A DNA stretch of 64,000 nucleotides from Siphonodentalium dalli (lineage: Eukaryota; Mollusca; Scaphopoda; Gadilida; Siphonodentaliidae), in contig CP136065.1 in assembly GCA_032622095.1 (NCBI GenBank), forward strand, positions 95,799,343 through 95,863,342, in the 5' to 3' direction. The stretch's first letter is position 1; the number at the start of each line of letters is the position of its first letter. Below, in pieces: positions 43,166 to 54,200 of this stretch. The translations under genes were made by a program, and so were the position numbers. Below the pieces are notes generated by a model, which saw only the letters and a list, made by a program, of their open reading frames with translations, made no database searches and was not told the DNA's origin.

Positions 43166-44529
43166 AAGTTACACCATGACGTTGTTCATCAATATTCGTT
43201 GAAATCATACGAATGTAATGAACATTATGGAATTGACATGTCTTCTCCATATATAGTATATCAGTCGCATCGCTCACCAAGCGTCAACAAATATATTGGT
43301 TAAATTCCGTAAAAATGTTCACGTTCCCCACTCGGCATGCATGGTATAATTATTTTCACTTTGGTGTTGGTATAGTTTATACTACGTGTAGCAGACAATA
43401 AAGACTACTCGGAAACACGTTTGGTCTAATTTATGATCTAAATTATAATTGGGGTCCATTCTTTCGATGAACCGTTGTGGACGAAGTGTAATTATTGATA
43501 ATCAATATAGGTTATGTGAATCCGATTTGGTCTTAGGCACGTACCGACAGGGTGTGGGTTGTCACACTCCGAACGAGGACCATAATTTGCATAGTTAGAA
43601 ATTTCATGACTCAAATTTCAATAGTTGGAAATTAAAAGTAAAAGTGAATCGAATGATCTAAGTGTTTCAATTTCCGACTTCAAGTTCAGATTTGTATGTT
43701 TTACCGAACATTGCGTCATGGTCACTAGTCTATTAGTAATGCCAAACCTCCATATCTTTCTGATAACAGCTTTAACGATATAACATTCAGCATGCATAAT
43801 TGTTACCATCATATATTGTTACTTCTTGGAATTTGAATACGTGTAACTCGTATTCGCTCATCAGCCATATTCTGATTAATAGCATGTATAATGTGCATGT
43901 TCTGCACGCAGACTGTGACGCAGTATACTCGAGACATAACATATGGATCAATGCTATGTCATGATTGTCATTTGTGTCTTTATTTACACAGTCCATGCTC
44001 TTAAACAGAATGTATGGAAACCCAAATTATGAAGCCAATATTGAAATATTGCATTACTCAAAACCAAATGCTATATAGTTGGATATTTGATTAGACAAAA
44101 ATCCTATATATTTGGAAATGTTATTAGACCAAATTCTGTGTACATGTATATATAGTTGGAAATTGTATGGTCTCACCCACGGTTGGATCCCTATGGAACG
44201 TCCCTATTTGCGGGAATACCAGGTAATATATAAACCAATTTTGATTTAAAAAACAAAAGCCAGTTACCCCAATGTGAGTGGTTTAGCTTTGTTATTTAAT
44301 TACGCTAACGCATGGTCATATTACCATATTTATTCTTGTCGACCACGTCCATCGATAACTTATATAGTGCGTAGAAATAACCACACGGAACATGGTGCTG
44401 TTATCCCTTACACGAACAAGTACCCTTATGATTTTTGCGATGCTTGATTAATCTGCAAGGCCAGTGTCTAGTTGAAACATTCAAAAACATATATTCTTGA
44501 ACTTTATTAACCCATGCCATACTACTAGT
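43166..44529. other. Unassigned, with ATAGTTGGAAAT phrases
   Basis: ATAGTTGGAAATT-type phrases occur at 43,588-43,636 and 44,072-44,170, with ATTAGACCAAAT. Small minus-strand frames (43,618-43,996) are unrecognised. Confidence 0.4.
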
Positions 44530-45390
44530 GTTCGCGCTGCCACTTGCCAAATTTGCTAATGGCAAAAATAATTCAAATTTGGCAAAAAATAATTTCATTT
44601 GGCAAATCACTTTTTAATTCCTCTAGAAAAATTGAAAACAATATTGGTCAATCAACACCATTCATTTCAGGAAACGTACAATATAATTATATTAGTGGTG
44701 TTGTATATGGTTTACGAAAAGTGAACACCTCTATTAAGATGAAGTTAAACTGATAGCATTAATATCGATTGGTGGTGGGATTTAGTGTGGAGGTGTTTAC
44801 ATAGCAAACCGGGGCCCCGGTGGTCCAGTCTGTAGAGTTCCAGCTGCATTACGCCGCCACAGACCGTCCAGCGCCGACGAAGCTGGTTCTAACCCCGTCA
44901 TATAGAGGGTGACCGGAATCGTGTACCTGGGCAAGGTTGTCAGTTGCTTTCCGGGGTCTGTGGTTTATACACGCAGTGGAACGATTTCCCGGTGAAATTA
45001 AGCCTCTGTGTGGTCTTTCCTCCACCCGTAAAATTGACAACGTCGTTTGTGGCCTAGCGGCTAGAACGACTATAAACACTAACAAACAAACAAACATAGC
45101 AAATCCTCTTGTGATGCGCCCTTCTGATAAGGCAACCCTTCTATCGTGTTATTGTTTGATTATTGGTGTATTATGTGGTGATAAACTAGAGATGCGAATA
45201 TAATTATTAACTTCTCGCTTTTCTATCGATATCAAAAGTTGTTCAAACCGCGAGTGTCAGAACATAAGACTCAAAGTTGCAGAAAATGATACTTACAAGG
45301 ATAGTATTTCGCAAATTTTGAAATAATTTGGCAAACAAAAATTTCTTTTGGCGAATTATATGGCAAAGTAAATTTTGGTCCAGCGCGGAC
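44530..45390. mobile_element. Putative inverted-repeat element with TTGGCAAA phrase ends
   Basis: GTTCGCGCTG at 44,530 pairs with CAGCGCGGAC at 45,381-45,390. Just inside each end are several TTTGGCAAA / TTTGCCAAA phrases with ATAATTT (44,548-44,606 and 45,310-45,370). The arms are diverged beyond these motifs. The interior carries the SINE. Moderately supported. Confidence 0.45.
44811..45095 (+). mobile_element. tRNA-derived SINE
   Basis: A pol III A-box-like TGGTCCAGTCTG (44,821-44,832) and a B-box-like GGTTCTAACCC (44,885-44,895) are followed by a ~170-bp body with AACGTCGTTTGTGGCCTAGC, and a tail of (AACA)n ending AACAAACAAACAAAC at 45,095. A-to-B spacing (64 bp) is longer than in a true tRNA. 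GGGGCCCCGG just before the A-box may be the start. No flanking duplication was confirmed. Confidence 0.65.
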
Positions 45391-45789
45391 CCTGCAAACT
45401 ACAAAACGTTAGAGCAGATTAGAAATTTACTCCTCCTTAAAGTCAGATAAACGCGTGAAACCAGATCCATGCAGACCAGCGACCATAAATCGACCAACTT
45501 AGATTCCAATAATGGGGTCAAGTACCGATAAGCAACCAATAAGTTTACATGTCCAATAAGTTTACCTTTCTTTGACTGAAAGCAGGCACAATGTACCAGG
45601 GACAAACAATATCCGCATAGCGTAAGTGCTGTCGACATCCAAATTGGTATATGCATGTACTCGTGTGTATACAGCAATAAAATGTGTCTAAGATACTCCG
45701 TGTATCGGAGTTGAACATCAGCGTGAGTTTTCTAACAAACTTTAAAATGGACGTATCCATAACCAACGAACGGCTCTTGGTTGTGTAAC
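45391..45789. other. Unassigned sequence
   Basis: Overlapping minus-strand frames (45,399-45,766) without known domain; nothing else. Confidence 0.4.
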
Positions 45790-46295
45790 ATCAAATCAAT
45801 TACCATCAAAGCCACATGGCGGCCCCAATCGTAATTCAAAGTAATTTGTCAGTTCTGTTAGGTCAGCATATGACATTTTGGTACGTGCTTTGATTAGATA
45901 AGTGATGTTACTTGGCACATGGCGGTTTGTGATTCAAAATACAGCTAATAATGTTCACTTTCGAAATTTTACCGGTACCGAAATAGGTCGATACATACAT
46001 GTACACTCTGCCGTTAAATGAGCATGCCGAGTTCCCAAAAAAAACATATTGATGTAATGTAAAATACAACTTTAAACACGGTGTTTGGGTCCCAAACAAA
46101 AACAGAAAATTCCACGAGGTGGTTTAGAAAAGAGCGTTCAGTATTAGTCTATTCTAGATATCGCAGACATGAAGAGCGTTTTTTCTTCACTTGTATGTAT
46201 GTGAAAAGTAGAACATAGCTGTAAAACTGCTGTAGCCATGGCATGTATTGCCATAGATTACGAAGCTGGCATATCAGCACACCATAAAAACGATG
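45790..46295 (-). repeat. D-family copy
   Basis: Reverse of the array segment: CACATGGCGG, TTTTACCGGTACCGAAATAG, CACGGTGTTTGGGTCCCAAA, AAAAGAGCGTTC, GAAGAGCGTTTT, and AAGCTGGCATATCAGC. Two AAGAGCGTT motifs about 40 bp apart are in the same spacing as in the array monomers. Confidence 0.7.
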
Positions 46296-46341
46296 GCCAG
46301 ACTAAATACATAATATACACATTGTAATGAATCTCTCTTGG

Positions 46342-46470
46342 TCTAGATATATATAAGAGTATAAATTCAGTGTGAAAGTTTGTCTATCTATCTGTCTATC
46401 TGCCCGGATTTTCTCCCTATACCGATTTCAATTGCATTTGGTGTGATGACTCGGGGTACCCTAGCGGATG
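46342..46470 (+). repeat. Short Helitron-like element
   Basis: Begins TCTAGATATATATAAGAG, contains TTTGTCTATCTATCTGTC and GATTTCAATTGCATTTGGTG, and ends GACTCGGGGTACCCTAGCGG. About 129 bp. Same order of parts as 30,277-30,882 in miniature; relative of 783-966. Confidence 0.45.
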
Positions 46471-46589
46471 TTATCACGGTGTTAGATTTAATTAACAAAT
46501 TATAAAATAAATAATAAGTGAATGGAGCAGAGCTCAATTTAAAAAAAACAAAAGTGTTTAAAATAAAATATACATATTTTTTTTATCTC

Positions 46590-46930
46590 AAGACACATGG
46601 CGGTTTGCACTCATAAATACATCTAATAAATAATCACTTTTTAATTGTTACCGACAACGAACTGGTTTGTACTTACACGAACAACCTTTCTGCGGGCATT
46701 ATATGTGTCGGGAAGAAGCATTTAATTCATACAAAATTTAACGTTTAACACGCGGTGTTTGTTCATAAGAAAGAGCGTTTATTAAAATGAAAACGTTTAT
46801 CAAATGGCTGTGACCATGGATATTATTTTTCAGAGCTAGCATATGAAGCCGGTATGTCAATGGTTCGTTTTATTTGTCAATATATCGTATACCTCATTCC
46901 AAATTACGCCGAAGCGTATAGTTTTTGAGT
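46590..46930 (-). repeat. D-family copy
   Basis: CACATGGCGGTTTGC, CGCGGTGTTTG, AAAGAGCGTTTATT (46,770), GCTGTGACCATGG and AGCATATGAAGCCGGTATGTC in D order. Confidence 0.65.
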
Positions 46931-47649
46931 CTGTCATGGTCATTATTTGTTTAAATAATCTCTCATTGGGGATGTTTCACATGATATGTTCTCGTAAAAT
47001 AGGGCGCGCTCGTCTGACAGAGAAATACAGTGTATCAAAAAAGTCGAGGTCAAAGTACCGTCCGCTTAGTATGTTGAAATATGCCAAATAGTAATTGCCG
47101 GAAAGAATCTGGAACCCATTCATTAATGGCAAGCACGTGTCCGTATGTTGTAGCGAAGTCTTTTTCCTGCGAACGATGGATAAACGGCATCCCCCACTGT
47201 GTGGTGTCATCATCCGAGTCTTTAATGATAATATGTCATCCGTGACCACATTGTCACATAACACATGAGCGCATATATAGTACATTACCTAAACATGATA
47301 TGTGAATTAAACATATGAACATATAAACATATAAACAGGAAATACACATAGATAAATGTAGTTTGTATAACACATACAAAGCTAAACCTAGAAATCGGCA
47401 GAATATAGGACATAAATATTTGACACCCGCTGCGCTCAGTGCCAAATCATCAGGTTGTTGCACCCGTGAATCGGCGCCGTTTTCATGAGTGAGATGGATA
47501 TATCTAATTACCCGCGGTGTGATGTCATTATCGAATATTCCGACTAGAGTGCTATATAATTGAGTGTCGGGTAATAAGTTAATCGCAGTCGATACCCCCC
47601 GTAGATTATCAAAAGTTTCTATCTAGGGTATTATATAACATTAATTAAA
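46931..47649. other. Unassigned sequence
   Basis: AT-rich; overlapping small frames on both strands (46,977-47,285 minus; 46,843-47,091 plus, which is D sequence). A short ATATAAACATATAAACA repeat near 47,315. Confidence 0.4.
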
Positions 47650-47999
47650 GCCATATGGTATAGTTCGCGCTTTAAAATGCATGTAATAATATTCGCTTTT
47701 GAATGTTTTGCCGGTATCGATATAGGTTGATAAAAACTCGAAATACTGTTCTACGGGCATTTAATGCCACAGAAAGGCGCACTGGAGTAACAAAAAAATC
47801 AACTTTGAACACGGTGTTTGGGTCCCAATACAAACAACATACATATGCACATTTATTTTACTCATATGCAAAACGTTGAAAACAGAGGTAAAACTGCTGT
47901 GACCATGCCAAGTATTTTTCAGAGAATATGAATCTGATATATAAACATTTCGTGTATTTGTCAACCTATTTTATACTCCTTCTTGTCAACAGTTAATCA

Positions 48000-48724
48000 C
48001 ATCTCTGTCACCACATCACAACATCAACGACTTCTTTGATAACTCAATAAAGACATAACTATTTAACGATAATACTCGCAGCAAACTCCCCAGAAATAGC
48101 AACAGACGTGATCCCCCACGCAACAAGCTTAGAACATACAGAACGTTCAAAACAATCACTTGTTTGGAGGAATATCTTGACATCATTTCCACCCCCAAAT
48201 AACGAGAATCCCTCACGAAATTCAGAATTAGTTGTCACACACTGGGCATTGGGCGCGGACGCTATTTCGATTTCGATGAAGCAGACCGTAAATGTGAAAC
48301 CTGCAACCAAATTGATAATGGGGAGCACTTTCTCCTCCATTGTACCTCACTGTCCGACGAGCGCGCCATATTTCACGAGAAACTAATACCTGATCTCCTA
48401 ACCAACCCTAACGAGAGGTTATTCAATAAAATATTAACAAGCACAGACCCAACAACTCTACAGGCCCTGGCATATTTCGTCCACTGTGGACTGAAAAAGA
48501 AAGGTGTTTGGCGATCAAGTGACGAACTGGTTAATCGAGTACAACAAAAAAGGAACACTGCCCTATCAGTCAAATGTACATTAACATAGAATAACATTAT
48601 TATGTATTTGTTGCTACTTATTTTGTTCCATGCATATTCGATGTTCTTGTCCTGTTATTCTATATATATGTTAATGTACATTTGACCATACATGGTGTAA
48701 CGTACTAATAAACTTGATTGATAG
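48000..48724 (+). mobile_element. 5'-truncated non-LTR retrotransposon (LINE) copy
   Basis: Contains the C-terminal coding part (48,092-48,589), a short 3' UTR, AATAAA at 48,707-48,712 and a TTGATTGATAG tail. The 5' border is uncertain (about 47,990-48,090). A perfect 18-bp inverted repeat (48,569-48,586 and 48,669-48,686) brackets the stop codon and the 3' UTR. The tail of short tandem repeats instead of poly-A suggests a CR1/L2-like clade. Confidence 0.65.
48092..48589 (+). pseudogene. LINE ORF2 C-terminus with zinc knuckle (broken)
   Basis: One frame reads through 165 codons with a single internal stop (TAA at 48,200-48,202) and a natural stop at 48,587. Before the stop: PRNKLRTYRTFKT and LEEYLDII; after it: RESLTKFRISCHTLGIGRGR, then CETCNQIDNGEHFLLHC, a C-x2-C-x7-H-x4-C knuckle, then a helical tail. 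The KLRTYxxFK / LTKFRIS / GRY / CxxC...HFLLHC order is characteristic of the region after the reverse transcriptase in many animal non-LTR elements. The reverse transcriptase itself is missing because of 5' truncation. Shadow frames on both strands at 48,016-48,597 come from this. Confidence 0.75.
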
Positions 48725-48785
48725 AGTGATCTAAATTGCGTAAACAACACTTGGAAGCTCGGGCGATCCATGTCCGTTTATACAT

Positions 48786-49149
48786 GTATATATATTCACC
48801 AGCGAATATGGAACAATTAATATTGTATATCTTTGGAAGTGTTTTCGTCTCCCATTTGTATACAACGTCATATGGGCAAATCTTGTAATCTGATGGTATA
48901 TCGGGTTTATAGCAGACAATTTCAATTGAATTTTAATGGTCAATGACTGAGCACTGGCACTAACGTGGTAAACGAGGCTTTTGTGCTTTGATCTATTCAA
49001 AGGGTCAATTCAAGACATATTATGTACTTGTTCGGGTGTGTTAAATTGATAAGTTAGTATGCAGGCGCTATGCCAACTAAAGGAATATTACATTCTACTA
49101 ACATCGCCAAAAATTTGAACCAAATTGGCCGTAGCACTCCATAGAAAAC
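48786..49149. other. Unassigned sequence
   Basis: Nothing recognised; an 89-codon minus frame (48,731-49,000) starts in D sequence and has no domain. Confidence 0.4.
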
Positions 49150-49395
49150 ATCGTCATAACTACGCTCAATTGTAAATATTTACTAATCGATTCGGGACGA
49201 ATCTATAGGCGATAAACTAACGAAAACAATTTCGCCATCGAGAGTCACTGCATTTAATTAATATATAAGAATGACGGTGTGTGCTGTGACGTTTGCTACA
49301 CTATTTGTAAAAAAATAAACTACATTGAACAGATTATTCTCCATTTCTATGTTATCACCATACCGGAGTGTTCTACATCACTTTAATACAAATAG
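49150..49395 (+). repeat. Diverged R-family fragment
   Basis: CAATTGTAAATATTTA, GGGACGAATCTATAGGCGATAA, ATATAAGAATGACG, TGTGCTGTGACG, ATTCTCCATTTCTA and CATCACTTTAATAC follow the order of R (21,690-22,481) in its 3' half. No CTAG end preserved. Confidence 0.5.
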
Positions 49396-50109
49396 TAAAA
49401 TGTGTGCATATGACTTGCTTGAAACGATTAACATTTGGATGTTTTTTGTGTGTATTTCTTGACCACCATATGATGCATTCTTCCTAAATGTTATATGTAC
49501 CAAAATGTTATATGTACCAAGCCTCTACCAATTACTGGTCAATTGTTTTGAACATTAGTACATATATTTACCACTATGGTAACTTATACACATGCAAATG
49601 CGAGCTTTGTTGGATTTTGTTCAGTAAAGCTATCCTCATTGTTCAACTTAGATATAATGATCGGAAACATGCATGTACTGAATTGTGTCTAAGTTTGATC
49701 TTTAAAACTTGACACACTATGCTTGCTATATGCCATTGACGAGAGCCTGTCCGCATATGAATATGAACTCGGTCTGCATGGTGTAATTTGTTTTCGTATA
49801 GTGTTATGGCTATCCTTAAATCCACATATCGATTTATATATATACGGTCCGCATTATGACGCATGCGCTTGTACTCACGTTGGTATAGTGGTAAAGTTTT
49901 TGTTATTACATCAGACCAAATCCCCTAAATACAATTTTAATACATGTAGTCCACCTTTAAATTTGCATCGATGCGAGTACAGGGGGAATTTGTCATAAGA
50001 TGGGTCGAGTCTGGCTGTGTTTTTGTTTGCATATTCAATGTTCCCATTGTGCGCGAGTCAAGAAGAGTAATGACTCTCGATGTACAGGTTTGGCAGAACT
50101 GGGTTTCGA
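49396..50109. other. Unassigned sequence
   Basis: Short tandem pair TGTTATATGTACCAA (49,489; 49,504). Frames at 49,488-49,998 overlap on both strands and are not recognised. Confidence 0.4.
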
Positions 50110-50465
50110 GTTAAAGTCACATGGCCGTTTGTCCCGCACATTAACCTCATGATGTTTGCATTTTAATTTTTCTCGGTTTCGAAATAGGTCAATAAACTAC
50201 TCGAAATATTATTCCGCGGGCTGTTCCTGATGCCGTAAATATAAAGAGTGTCTGTTTAACCTATATATGTGGAAACACTTGAACCAGCTCGAGATATATA
50301 GCTATAGCCATGGAAATTATTTTCAATAAAAATATGAAGCCGGGATATAAGTATTTTGTGTATTTGTCAACCTGTCTTATATATACATACTTCCAAATTA
50401 TGTAGACAAAAGTTGGAAGCTGGAATGATCCATGTCCGTTTAAGGCATGCCATCTACGAGTGTGC
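50110..50465 (-). repeat. D-family copy
   Basis: CACATGGCCGTTTG, TTTCGAAATAGGTCAATAAA, ATAAAGAGTGTC (50,243), TATGAAGCCGGGATATAA, TTTGTCAACC and TTGGAAGCTGGAATGATCCA in D order. Confidence 0.65.
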
Positions 50466-50584
50466 AAATTGTGAAACAACGCCCAAACAGACTCTAGAAG
50501 TCATAACTCCTGAAATAAAATTTGGACCGGACTGATTTCCGATATCATATGCAATATAGACATATAGTCATAAGTAGAAGCCAC

Positions 50585-51205
50585 ACATGGCCACAATTGG
50601 TTAACATCGAAGTTATGAACTGTTGTGCCTATATGTCGCGAAATAGACATGCGGGAAATAATTCAGGAGGTATACCTCCAAATACAATTAGGATAAAATT
50701 GGTGTTCGACACATTCAAGATATTCGTGAGTATAATACATGAATATATTATATACCAATACTTTCGAATTTTTCCCAGTATCGCAATATGTCGATAAATA
50801 CTTGCACCATACATTTATATATACGGGGAATATGAAGTCACAAAAATACAACTACATGTCAACACGGTCTTTGGGTCCCAAATAGACAACATAAATGACA
50901 GTGCACGACACGGAACAACGGAACATAAAATAACGTTCTGTGTTAGCCGGTATATAGCCTATGCCATGCAGATATGCATGGTATAAATAAAGAGTGTTTG
51001 TTTTCACTTCTGGGCGAAAAAAATGAAAAATGGGTGTCACATTGGCAAGTATTTTGTTTCAGAGCGTATGAAGCCGGTATATCAACATTTCGTGTTTTAT
51101 CAATTTATCATATATATATATACCTCATTTCAAACTGTGTGGGCAATATTTGGAAGCTTGAATGAGCTATGTCCGTTTGAGGTAACTCCGTCACACCAAG
51201 TGTTA
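50585..51205 (-). repeat. D-family copy facing the tandem array
   Basis: CACATGGCCACAATTGG, TTTTTCCCAGTATCGCAATA, CACGGTCTTTGGGTCCCAAA, AATAAAGAGTGTTTG (50,989), GTATGAAGCCGGTATATC and TTGGAAGCTTGAATGAGC. It ends a few bases before the first array monomer, in opposite orientation. Confidence 0.65.
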
Positions 51206-51211
51206 TCAATG

Positions 51212-54200
51212 CATTTGGGACAGTAATGTTGGCTGAAATATGTCAAACTGTGCAGCTTGGCAATCCACATTACATATTTATATAGTTCATTTGGGATATG
51301 ATAAAGACACTCTCTACACATAGATTAGCTGCATGCACGATAACACTTATTGTTTTCTAACCGAAAATAACACAGATTATAACATACCGTTATATATTCT
51401 AGGCTGAAAAAAATCAAAGCGTGTTAAACTTCCTTCGAAAGTCCACATCTGGCCATGCACGACAACCTCTCACTAATGAGTCCATATGCCCAATCTAATT
51501 ATTTTCTGGTCAATGTAGGATATACCCATGACGGTTGTATAGTGTCAAATCGGACAAGGCAACTTTATTGTAATTAGAACTCGGAAATGTAACATGGGAC
51601 CAATACTTTAACACATAATACTGCCTTTTTGTGAAATTTCACCAGCGCCTGTGTACCCGAGTATTATGAAACCCACTTATTAGTAAGAATGTCCGGAATC
51701 GGGCGATTAGTTGTAACTATACATACTTTATTAAATCGTCAAAAGGGTAAATTGGCGAGCACGAATTAATGTTATGCTGGCTTCATATGCTCAGAAAAAA
51801 TCATGTTCATTATCACCGCCATTTCGCAGTCGTTTTCAACTTATCGCACAAAAGTGAAACAAAACGCTCTTTATTATTACCAATCAGGAATAGACTAACA
51901 CGGAACGCTCTTTTCTGTTCCATGCCGTGCATATGGCTGTTGTTTGGGAACCAAATGCCGTGTTAAAATTGTGTTTTGTTTACTCCAATTCGACATGCAG
52001 GTACAGGCAATGCCTGCATAAATGTAGTTCAATCATGTAAAGACCTATTTCGATACCGGGAAAACTTAAAAAGGGAAACATGTATTTTGAGGTGCAAACT
52101 GCCATATGGCTTTAGATTAAAACAAAAATTGGAATTAATATTTTTTCTGGATTGTGCTATGCTCCAGATAACGTTTTTTTATTCTGGTAAATAACTATAT
52201 TCCAATGCTCTGACCAACTTATAGCACCACATCCAATGGGTTAACTGGAAAATCCAGTTGGGCGTGTGTTGACCAAGAAACACAACCCGTGCGCTGTGCG
52301 ACATTAAACACTCTTGACAATGGATGTGCTTTACAAATAAAACGGGAAAATATTGTTACAAGAGATGGAGCTAGATCTCTCCAGATCGAGAACAGAATCT
52401 AACTCTCCTAACAGATATAGGCGCTGTCTTGCTAGATCGAGAAAAGAATCCCAACTATATCAACAGATGTGGTAACGTGAGCCAATATATAATCTCGTTG
52501 CTGATAAGATTGCATAATTCAACGATTCGACCACATGCTTAAGTGTGCCCCATCCGACATTGTTGACTGGCACTCCAATAAACACTTATGGTATACAGTG
52601 TCTGTGGTTTAGTTGCACATTAATGAATATTTAAGAGCATGATTAGTGAAAATGTAATTAGTGACCCATTTGAGATAGTCATGTTGGCTGAAATAAGTAA
52701 AAATGTGCAGCTTGGCAATCCACATTACATATTTATATAGTTCATTTTGGATATGAGAAAGACACTCTCTGCACATAGATTAGCTGCATGCACGATAACA
52801 CTTATTGTTTTCTAACCGAAAATAACACAGATTATAACATACCGTTATATATTCTAGGCTGAAAAAAATCAAAGCGTGTTAAACTTCTTTCGAAAGTCCA
52901 CATCTGGCCATGCACGACAACCTCTCACTAATGAGTCCATATGGCCAATCTAATTATTTTCTGGTCAATGTAGGATATAGCCATGACGGCTGTATAGTGT
53001 AAAATGGGACACGGCAACTTTATTGTAATTAGAACTCGGAAATGTAACATGGGACCAATACTGTAACACATAATACTGCCTTTTTGTGAAATTTCACCAG
53101 CGCCTGTGTACCCGAGTATTATGAAACCCACTTATTAGTAAGAATGTCCGGAATCGGGCGATTAGTTGTAACTATACATACTTTATTAAATCGTCAAAAG
53201 GGTAAATTGGCGAGCACGAATTAATATTATGCTGGCTTTATATGCTCAGAAAAAAATCATGTTCATTGTCACCGCCATTTCGCAGTCGTTTTCAACTTAT
53301 CGCACAAAAGTGAAACAAAACGCTCTTTATTATTACCAATCAGGAATAGACTAACACGGAACGCTCTTTTCTGTTCCATGCCGTGCATATGGCTGTTGTT
53401 TGGGAACCAAATGCGGTGTTAAAATTGTGTTTTGTTTACTCCAATGCGACATGCAGGCACAGGCAATGCCTACAGAAATGTAGTTCAATCATGTAAAGAC
53501 CTATTTCGATACCGGGAAAACTTAAAAAGGGAAACATGTATTTTGAGGTGCAAACTGCCATATGGCTTTAGATTAAAACAAAAATTGGAATTAATTTTTT
53601 TTCTGGATTGAGCTATGCTCCAGATAACGTTTTTTTATTCTGGTAAATAACTATATTCCAATGCTCTGACCAACTTATAGCACCACATCCAATGGGTTAA
53701 CTGGAAAATCCAGTTGGGCGTGTGTTGACCAAGAAACACAACCCGTGCGCTGTACGACATTGAACACTCTTGACAATGGATGTGATTTACAAATAAAACG
53801 GGAAACTATTGTTACAAGAGATGGAGCTAGATCTCTCCAGATCGAGAAAAGAATCTGACTCTCCCAACAGATATAGGCGCTGTCTTGCTAGATCGAGAAA
53901 AGAATTCCAACTCTATCAACAGATGTGGTAACGTGAGACAATATATAATATCGTTGCTGATAAGATTGCATAATTCAACGATTCGACCACATGCTTAAGT
54001 GTGCCCCATCCGATATTGTTGACTGGCACTCCAATAAACAAGTATGGTATACAGTGTCTGTGGTTTAGTTGCACATTAATGAATATTTAAGAGCATGATT
54101 AGTGAAAATGTAATTAGTGACCCATTTGAGATAGTCATGTTGGCTGAAATAAGTAAAAATGTGCAGCTTGGCAATCCACATTACATATTTATATAGTTCA

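Larger units (their letters stand above)
47650..48785 (-). repeat. D-family copy interrupted by a LINE fragment
   Basis: 47,650-47,990 has D landmarks (TTTTGCCGGTATCGATATAG, CACGGTGTTTGGGTCCCAA, GCTGTGACCATGCC, TTTGTCAACC). The expected next D block (TTGGAAGCTCGGGCGATCCA, TGTCCGTTTA) appears only at 48,749-48,785, after the LINE. The LINE therefore landed inside an existing D copy. Confidence 0.6.

Noticed and set aside
46842-47285. Pair of overlapping frames (82 and 102 codons)
   Set aside because: The plus frame begins inside a D copy, and neither has a recognisable domain.
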